Below are positions 57,501-64,000 of a stretch of DNA of 64,000 nucleotides, piece after piece. This DNA comes from Branchiostoma floridae (Eukaryota > Chordata > Leptocardii > Amphioxiformes > Branchiostomatidae). Within the stretch, counting starts at the first letter, position 1; each line of letters opens with the position of its first letter. Location: NCBI RefSeq assembly GCF_000003815.2, contig NC_049982.1:20668083-20732082 (forward strand), in the 5' to 3' direction. Below the pieces are notes generated by a model. That model was not told where the DNA came from and made no database searches. It saw only the letters and a program-made list of their open reading frames with translations. The translations under genes were made by a program, and so were the position numbers.

Positions 57501-60500
57501 AAGTTGATCATTTTCTCATAACTGGTCTTAGAAAAGAAGACCGTTGAAACATTGCCCCACATATTATGTGAATGATCCTCATTTACACTAGAAGACTAGA
57601 TATCAGACCCAGAATTTTCACTGCAGTACAATAACAAGCTGCTTGGGGGCCCATCAAGACTTACCCACAGATCAAATACTGTAATTCACTTTGTCTTCTC
57701 GGTACCAAACTTTCACGGTCTGAAAAAATTTAACTTGTTCTCTGAACTAAATGTTCACGATAGCAGCAGGTGCACATAAAAAAAAGTCTGTGAATTATTT
57801 GTTATCTGTAATGATAAGTTCACTACAGTCGTCACAGTGAAAACCGTGAACATAAAAGTACAGTGAAAAAATCAGGAATTATAGTATTGAGACATCCCAC
57901 CCAGTCTTTCTCGAGTTACCATGCTCACAGACAGACAGGTAGACCTACCGGCAGGCAGGCAGATGCACCCAAAAAACATAACCTTGGTGTGAAAGATAAT
58001 GAAACACGGTCCTTTTTACCACCTTAGGAACTTGGGTGAGCTCAGTGTCATCGTGGATGAACTGACTGATAACCTGTTAAGCATGCAGTGCTGGGGTTAT
58101 CTGCAAGAGGTCCTCCTTCTAGTTCTGCACTTGGGCATCACGGTAATCTCTGCTTACACTTGATAAAAACTCCTTGAAGTCTACAAAAAAGAAAAACGTA
58201 AACAAACTTAGAAATAAAATATGTACTTTGTAATGTTTTCTACAGACTGTTGTATTGGTAAATGTCTCCTTCAAGTTCAATTTCAAAAAAACTTATTGTA
58301 ACCATTTTGTGACAACTTTGTTTTTGTTTGATTGACAGCCAAATGACAATGTGCTGTGTGAGCTGATCCAGCATCATTGGGACAAGAACAACTGTTTGGC
58401 CATCAGGCAACTCAACCATCAGGTCAGTGAGGTCAAAGGGCATGGGGAGGTCACACTTGTTCAACCTGCAATGACAGATTTTACAAAGGGATGGGTTGAG
58501 CAATTTTTATGTTGGTTTATTTCTCTTGTTGAGTGGGAACAAAGTCAATTTTACCTTTTAGAGTTTATTTTGTTTCCTTGCGCTGTAGTCTTGTTGTGCA
58601 CAACTAGCCATGTAGTATTGGTAAGCATCTATCACTGTAACCAAAGCTCTGTAAACAAAGCTTCATTTCTTGACCTTATCCAACTCTTCTGCAGTTTGAT
58701 GAGAACGGCATACGGCCAGGAGATGCTGTCCTGGTACTGGTGAACAACTGTCTGACCCGGCCAGACCGCCCTCCTTCACGGGACAGTCTGACCAGTGAGG
58801 AGGACACGGACGAGCGGCACCACAGGCACTTCAGTCGCGTCCAGTCCGAGCGCATGGTCATCTCCTCGGATGACCCTCTGACTGGGATTCAGGACAAGCC
58901 CAGCCAATCACTGTGGCCCGAACCAAGTCGTTCTCAAACACCCCTGGGCATTGTGAACCCACAGCCACATTTTAACTTGGAGAGTTTTATACAGCATTCA
59001 AAGGTGAGTCCTGGCATACTTGAGTCAATAGAAAAACATTCAATTTTCAGTCTGTCTCCTTTACTTAGTACAAGCAGTTTGCGTTTAGAAGAACGTCCAA
59101 AATTGTTGGAAATTGAAAACATAGAGAGTACCATACTCTTGATGTACTCCACACATCTGAAGCTGGTCAGTCTGAGACAAAAATATTCAGACTGAAAGTT
59201 GAAACCTGTGTATTGAGTTCAGGTCTATGTTGTATCCAGGATCTGTCCCTATGGGTCCCTACAGAGGATCTTGGCCAGGAGCTGGGGAAGTTGTACACGA
59301 GTCTGAAGAGCAGAATGGGTAGTGAGGGCACCTCGAATCTGAGGGTGTTACAGGCTCTGTGTGATGCAGTCAGCACACGAGAATGTTTTTCCGAGGTGTT
59401 TCATGCCATGATAAAAACATTGGGTCACTCAGCAGGTAGGGATACCAGTTCCTCTCACATTCTGTATAGAATAAGGTGTGATAAATCTTGTAGCATTGAA
59501 TGACTGTAGTGATTATTTTTTTATTTTTAGTGTATTATGTCATACCTGGGCCATGAGATCATTTGAAATAGGTGTCCCGGATAGGTCCATATTTTATGAG
59601 AGCACATGGGCTTTTATTGAATAATTTGAGTATGTTAAATGTACGCTGCTTGTTTTGCTACAGATTAGACCATGTAGCATTCTTTTTTTTTGTATCCCGC
59701 ATGATGTACAATTTGTATACAACTGTTTTACAACATGGCAGCCAGTGTTAGGCTATGTTTTTGCTACTGTCATCTCCACAGGAGAGGATGGTGACATCAC
59801 CTTATACCAAGAGGACGTTGTCCCACTCGGACGTGTAGCTGTGTCCTTGTTGCTGAAGGCGAAGCACAGGGAAGCATGGGAACAAGGTAGGGAAGATGAC
59901 CCACACACACTCACTATCCGGTTCAAAGTCCGTTTTTCCCAGTCTTACCCAGCAGCCATGTATATATGTTGTGTAAGATTGCCATCAGCAATTTTGCCTG
60001 TATTTTGCCATATTAAAGCAATTTTGCCTGTATTTTCTTCTACTGCCAGTACCGTGGAAAAGGCTGTCGAGTCAAAGTTCTCTGTGAAAGTGAAATCTTT
60101 TCATCTAGCCTTGAAGAAGGATCAAATGCTCAACATACTGTATATTTCTTAGCACCACAAACTACTGAAAAAGCAGAAGTCATTGTAAATGGATATTAAA
60201 GGATGAACAGAATGCATGCTCAACAGATGTTATTTTCCACAGGTTTCTTCATGCTGTACCTCATGCACCAACATAGCATATTGTATGACGAGTTGCCCGG
60301 CCTTAGCGATGCATGGAGCCAGGAGGACCAATGGCAGGTGTCCAATGCAGCGCTGCTGATGTGCCTGAAGTCAGGCAACATTGAGCCAGCCCTGGAGGTG
60401 CTGAAGGGTAGAGGTACGTACAGCCTGTCTCCAGGTAGGAAAGGATATTATATTCAGAAAGAGATTTAGTAGACATTTTTGGACAACTGAAGTGAAGTAT

Positions 60501-63179
60501 GAAAAGACTGATTCCACTCTTTCTGTGTTCAAGATGACAGCTGGCAATGTCCTCCTGAGTCCCTTGGACCAGTCTTTGAGGAACGACGTGACCTTCTCCA
60601 GGAGATTCTGGCTGCTGTGACACTTACACTGGAGAATGCGGCGGATTACTTTACCCTGATGGACACCGTTAAAGGTACAATTAGTGTCACCACAGTTCTG
60701 GATTGGTGTGTGGACTGGATGGTTATATTGTTCGTGAATGTTCGGCTTATGTTATGGCCCGATGCTGTGCAAACAGGTGATGAGAATGTGGATAAAGAAA
60801 TGCATTTCTGATCATATTGTATGTCCTTCAGGAAGGATCTGCCAGAGGGCACTTGTAGCACAAATTGTGTCAATACGTGGAGGGAAATAGGCTGCCTACA
60901 GTGTGCTATATTTAGTTCAATGATTTATCTATAGTACATGATTGTAGCCCTTTTATTATTTTTGTTTCAGAAAGATTTTGGTGATCCTAATTTTCTACCA
61001 ACAGATCAGTATGTTGTTCAGATTTGAATTTCTTTCTTGCATCCTTGCAGACATGGGAGTTGCTTTGGCCCAGCAGTGGATGGAAATCTTAAAACAGAAT
61101 TTGTCTGACGAAACCGTGAACTTGGTGGCGCTAGTGTCAGAGCAGATGATGAGGAGAGGGTTGCTTGGTTTTGCAGTCAATAAAGAAGAGGACATGCCAG
61201 CGATTATATCCTCGCTGGTTGATGTCCTTGGACGGAATGGGCTGGAGGATGAGGCACGGAAGATCTTCCTGCACGGCTGTCTGCAAGGGATGTATAAGAT
61301 ACCCCGGTATCTTGATGAGGGGAAGCCTTGGGATCTGTATGTTCCATCCGACATGAAGACCACAGAGATACAGTTCTATGTGGAGCGTCACTTCCAGTTT
61401 CTTAGCCACGATCTGATGAAGGGGAAGTTTGAAGGAAACCACCTCACCTTATCACTCTGCCACAACACGGCCCAGCATATAGGGGGTACAGAAGGTCGCA
61501 CTAGATTGAACCAGGCCCTGCAGGATGGATTTGGGTTTAAAGATGGTGTAGATTTCATTGGCCAAATGGTTCGGGGTTGCTTTACTGTGGTCATGTACTT
61601 CAGTGCCATCTTGGACTGGCTACAGAGTACAGATATTGTTGTTGACGAAAGTGTGTCTGCCCTGTCGGACTTTGAGCTGGAGGACGATTCCTCAGTGCAG
61701 CCTTCGCGTCCTCCCAGTCAATGTAGCATGGACTCACACTTCACGTCTCTAACCAATGTGGCCAACAGAAATGCAGGGAACAATGAGTATGAAGAAGATG
61801 ACAGCCCTGCAGCTGACTCATGCATATCTGGTGCACCAAACTTTCTGGATTCCGTGGAAACCCAGGAACAGCAGGTGGGTGCAGGTGACAGAGGCCAGGT
61901 GGCTAGCATGTCTTTCTACCTGGACACAAATGGTCAAGCAAATCCTACACCACAGAACAGGTTTCAGAGCAGTTTACCACAAGTCCAGCAGCGCAGCTCA
62001 AATGCTGCAGTATATGTCGAAGCAGAGAACAGACAAATGCACAATAGAGACCAAGGCTCCCACCAGTCTCACAAACCTGCTCATAACAACATGCAGCAAC
62101 TTGGCAGTCATGATAGGAGAGGTGCACCGCCCCTACCTGAACTCTGCAGGATCCCAGAATCATCCCAGTCTATACTTGGGGAGTACCATAATCCCAACCA
62201 GAACTCCATACTCGGAGAGTATCGCAAACCTCTCCAAGGTCCCCAGCAGGACTTCCACAGAGAGAACCTACCTGGAGTACCACCACAGCATCCTCACCCA
62301 CGGCCACCGCAGCACCCAGCTCCACGTCTACCTGTGGCAAGGGCCATGCCATTGCTGATGAGCCAGTCACAAATCAGTCGCAGGGACAATGTTAACAATG
62401 TAACAGAATATTCCCAACTGCAGGGTCGCAGAAATGACATCCACAATCCAGGGTTTCACATGGGTCCTCAGCAGGGTCGCAGGAGTGACGTGAATAGCGC
62501 AGCAGGATTTCGTGTGGGTCCACAGCAGGGTCAGAGACATGACATATATAACACAGCAGGGTTTCGCATGGGTCTACAGCAGGGTCAGAGAAATGACATG
62601 AATAAAGCAGCAGGAGTCCATATGGGTCCACAGCAGAACACAGCGGGGTTTCGCATGGGTCCACAGCAGGGTCAGAGAAATGACATAAATAACGTGGCAG
62701 GATTTCGTGTGGGTCCACAGCAGGGTCGCAGGGGTGACACCAATGCAGCAGAATTTCACGCGGGTCCACCACATGGTCCCAGAAGTGACGGGAACAAAGC
62801 AGCAGGATTTCGCATGGGTCCACAGCAGGGTCGTAGAAGTGACATCACCAGTGCTACATGGCGTTGCATGGGTCCACAACAGGGCAGCAGGTACCTGGAG
62901 CCGACCCAGCGTAGTGAAACAAGAGGAGATGGCAGTAAAAGGAAAACATTTCGGGATATGCCTCCTCCCCCTCCCCCACCCCCTCCTCCTCCACCTTATC
63001 CTCCTCCATACATTCCTCCTCTCCTCCCCTCATATCAGGCATACTTACCAGGAATGGCATCACCCCCCAAGAGTTCCAAGACAGTGTCTCGTCCCCAGCA
63101 AGGGACGATCGACATTTTCATTCGCCGAATACGTGAGGAGATTGAGAGCCACGTGAGGAAATTCGGACAAGTCGAAGAG
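42575..63179 (+). CDS. Giant CCCH-finger protein, TOPAZ1-like (tentative), 3' end outside window
   Basis: Exons: 42575-42707, 49260-49406, 49782-49883, 50167-54585, 55154-55253, 55448-55717, 55870-55944, 56433-56562, 57121-57269, 58028-58142, 58339-58422, 58695-59003, 59240-59435, 59782-59886, 60243-60413, 60534-60674, 61051-63179, all joining in phase for 2,925 codons so far. Order: an Arg/Gly-rich start ([11 protein letters not shown]), a charged helix [17 protein letters not shown], a 4.4-kb disordered exon rich in S/T-P-x-x-K, then a degenerate CCCH finger (C-x9-C-x8-C-x3-H in [14 protein letters not shown]...CRYQH). A helical, PPR/TPR-like region follows ([20 protein letters not shown] onward), then a repeat region and polyproline. 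A disordered N-terminus, CCCH finger and helical repeats is the TOPAZ1 plan (germ-cell protein), but I cannot confirm orthology. ATG 42575 follows an in-frame TTG, so it is the first ATG. Exon 17 ends with a consensus donor. Confidence 0.75.
44012..44329 (+). CDS. Orphan 105-codon ORF of unknown function
   Basis: The frame [20 protein letters not shown]...[24 protein letters not shown]...SWRET has a balanced, charged, protein-like composition, unlike the AT-rich frames around it. It begins inside intron 1 of the TOPAZ1-like gene, between the inverted repeats at 43.2 and 47.2 kb. I do not recognise a family. It may be the remnant or first exon of a transposon-encoded protein, or an alternative exon. 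No signal peptide or membrane segment is seen. Confidence 0.35.
   Translation: MKFYTFNGATLALMERSLREGTDPDEGEICRVDPTFPNKIKLSRKGRVLKWREIKSKLVLDEDFMAHCDAPNYRQSAREDIERIFQDSHLTAHPESLVHRSWRET
45670..46726 (+). mobile_element. 5'-truncated CR1-like LINE, reverse transcriptase C-terminal half
   Basis: A continuous frame from about 45672 reads [18 protein letters not shown] then [12 protein letters not shown] (the RT catalytic aspartates). [59 protein letters not shown] and [12 protein letters not shown] follow, ending in TGA at 46481-46483. A 3' tail of TAT/TTA units ends near 46726. Truncation at the 5' end and a simple-repeat tail are standard for CR1 insertions. The frame has no stops, so the insertion is fairly young. 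Confidence 0.88.
47287..47700 (+). mobile_element. 3' end of a second, different LINE
   Basis: The frame to the TGA at 47596-47598 contains [34 protein letters not shown] and [10 protein letters not shown], the usual C-terminal block after the reverse transcriptase of many LINEs. It is followed by tandem CAAGGTAAAGATT units near 47661-47685, acting as a 3' tail. Only the last hundred or so codons remain. Confidence 0.75.
51344..53437 (+). repeat. In-frame 1,047-bp tandem duplication inside a coding exon
   Basis: Copy A starts at 51344 and copy B at 52391, an offset of 1,047 bp (349 codons). Shared blocks in order include [71 protein letters not shown] and KDQDSPRL. The copies have diverged by substitutions and small indels; copy A has an extra SAKDEEN unit. 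Confidence 0.92.
62440..62890 (+). repeat. Coding repeat of about 20 residues around [14 protein letters not shown]
   Basis: About eight imperfect units of roughly 60 bp encode the pattern F-R-M-G-P-Q-Q-G-(R/Q)-R-x-D-x-N-x-A-A-G. One unit is shortened (near 62624-62660). A run of more than ten prolines follows at about 62958-62997. The repeat is in the last visible exon of the TOPAZ1-like gene and resembles RNA-binding RGG/Q-rich low-complexity sequence. Confidence 0.88.
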
Positions 63180-63182
63180 GTA

Positions 63183-63430
63183 AGGGCAAGAAAAAGAAAC
63201 AAAAAGGAAAAAAGCTGGATCAGATACAGGTTTAAAGTTTAAGGGAGAGAAAAAGGAAATATGCTGGGTCTGATTCAGGTTATAAAGTTTAAGGGAGAGA
63301 AAAAAGGAAAAAAGCTGGATCAGATACAGGTTTAAAGTTTAAGAGGAAAAAAAGGAAATATTCTGGGTCAGATTCGGGTTATAAAGTTTAAGGGAGAAAA
63401 AAAGCTAGGTCAGATTCAGATTTTAAAGTG
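63183..63430 (+). repeat. About five degenerate units of a 42-51-bp tandem repeat at an exon-intron border
   Basis: Units with CTGGRTCAGATNCAGGTT and AAAGTTTAAGGGAGA recur with cores near 63213, 63264, 63315, 63363 and 63405. The array starts immediately after the splice donor at 63180-63181. Confidence 0.8.
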
Positions 63431-64000
63431 TTGCTGTCCTACTATAGATCATAAAGTGTTGCTTACCCTGGGGTCTTTTCAGGTCATTGACCTTTACCAT
63501 ACTGCCATTTCATTTTTATGAATTCTTCAGGTGTCTTCATACTTGTCTTTGTTATATTGCTTCTATAGTAGAGGCTTGACTGTCAACAAAAGATTTTCTC
63601 TGGGTCTTTTTTTAATATAAAGCTCGACTATATTTTTCCAGAGTTTTCACAAATTTCAGTGTGCTAAGTTCAAAATTCTTGTATACAAATGTCTTAACTT
63701 TCAATCTGTCTCTGCTGTTAATCCTTCCTTCGATAACTTTGTAATTTCTATAAGCCTATTAATTCTCAAGATTGGTGATGCAGTGGAATTTCCCTGCATC
63801 TGCATACAGAGAATGCAACTTCTGCTTTATTGACTTTGGGCGACCTTCTTTCCATTGTTTCTTGAAAGTCTCTTCACATGCTATTTATTTTAAGTGTAAG
63901 CAGCAGAAGCCATGTTCTTGACATTACCTTCCTTGCAAATATTTTAACTTTTATCTTATATGAACTTTTATCTGAAGCGACTGAATGAGACTTGTGGTAT
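63431..64000 (+). other. Intron of the TOPAZ1-like gene running off the right edge
   Basis: No further exon with a good acceptor and in-phase frame is evident before the window ends, so the next exon should lie to the right. Confidence 0.4.

Noticed and set aside
60000-60150. Extra exon of the TOPAZ1-like gene around the acceptor at about 60050
   Set aside because: After the TTCTACTGCCAG acceptor the required phase hits a stop within about 12 codons, whereas joining 59886 to 60243 keeps the frame open.
62392-62879. Minus-strand frames with repeated Asp-Pro-Cys units
   Set aside because: Shadow of the GPQQGRR coding repeat on the other strand.

Overview
This is animal nuclear DNA. Genes are split by GT-AG introns, intergenic DNA is rich in decayed LINEs and small inverted-repeat transposons, and the proteins look closest to invertebrate-deuterostome versions of human genes. 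The compact introns, piggyBac- and CR1-like debris and intermediate divergence from human proteins suggest amphioxus (Branchiostoma); this is an inference, not a database result.

Layout. 1-5 kb: mostly unassigned sequence with a promoter-like motif cluster (about 2.2 kb) and a broken LINE reverse transcriptase (3.5-4.25 kb). 5.2-6.1 kb (-): an N-acetylneuraminate lyase (NPL) whose coding sequence is in one exon, with four CCAAT boxes upstream. 7.0-11.6 kb (+): the last four exons of DNA polymerase lambda (POLL), with a 44-bp minisatellite in an intron. 12.6-13.9 kb: a TTAA-flanked piggyBac-type element and a 138-bp foldback element. 14.9-18.3 kb (+) and 20.2-24.3 kb (-): two sialic acid synthase genes (NANS) facing each other tail to tail. 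24.6-28.2 kb (+): farnesyltransferase alpha subunit (FNTA), head to head with the second NANS. 30.7-41.8 kb (-): an FHIP2-type FHF-complex subunit (FAM160B family). 42.6 kb to beyond 63.2 kb (+): a very large gene, at least 2,925 codons, with a giant disordered exon carrying an in-frame internal duplication, a degenerate CCCH finger, a helical region, a Gly-Gln-Arg repeat and a polyproline run. It is tentatively TOPAZ1-like. Its first intron holds LINE fragments and a 4-kb pair of inverted repeats.

Functionally, the left 25 kb brings together genes for making (two NANS) and breaking (NPL) sialic acid, which lie on different chromosomes in human. The two NANS copies differ in sequence and in one intron. 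FNTA (protein prenylation), FHIP2 (dynein/Hook cargo adaptor) and POLL (base excision and end joining repair) have no evident link to this pathway. All splice sites were read by eye, and the coding phases join consistently in every model given.
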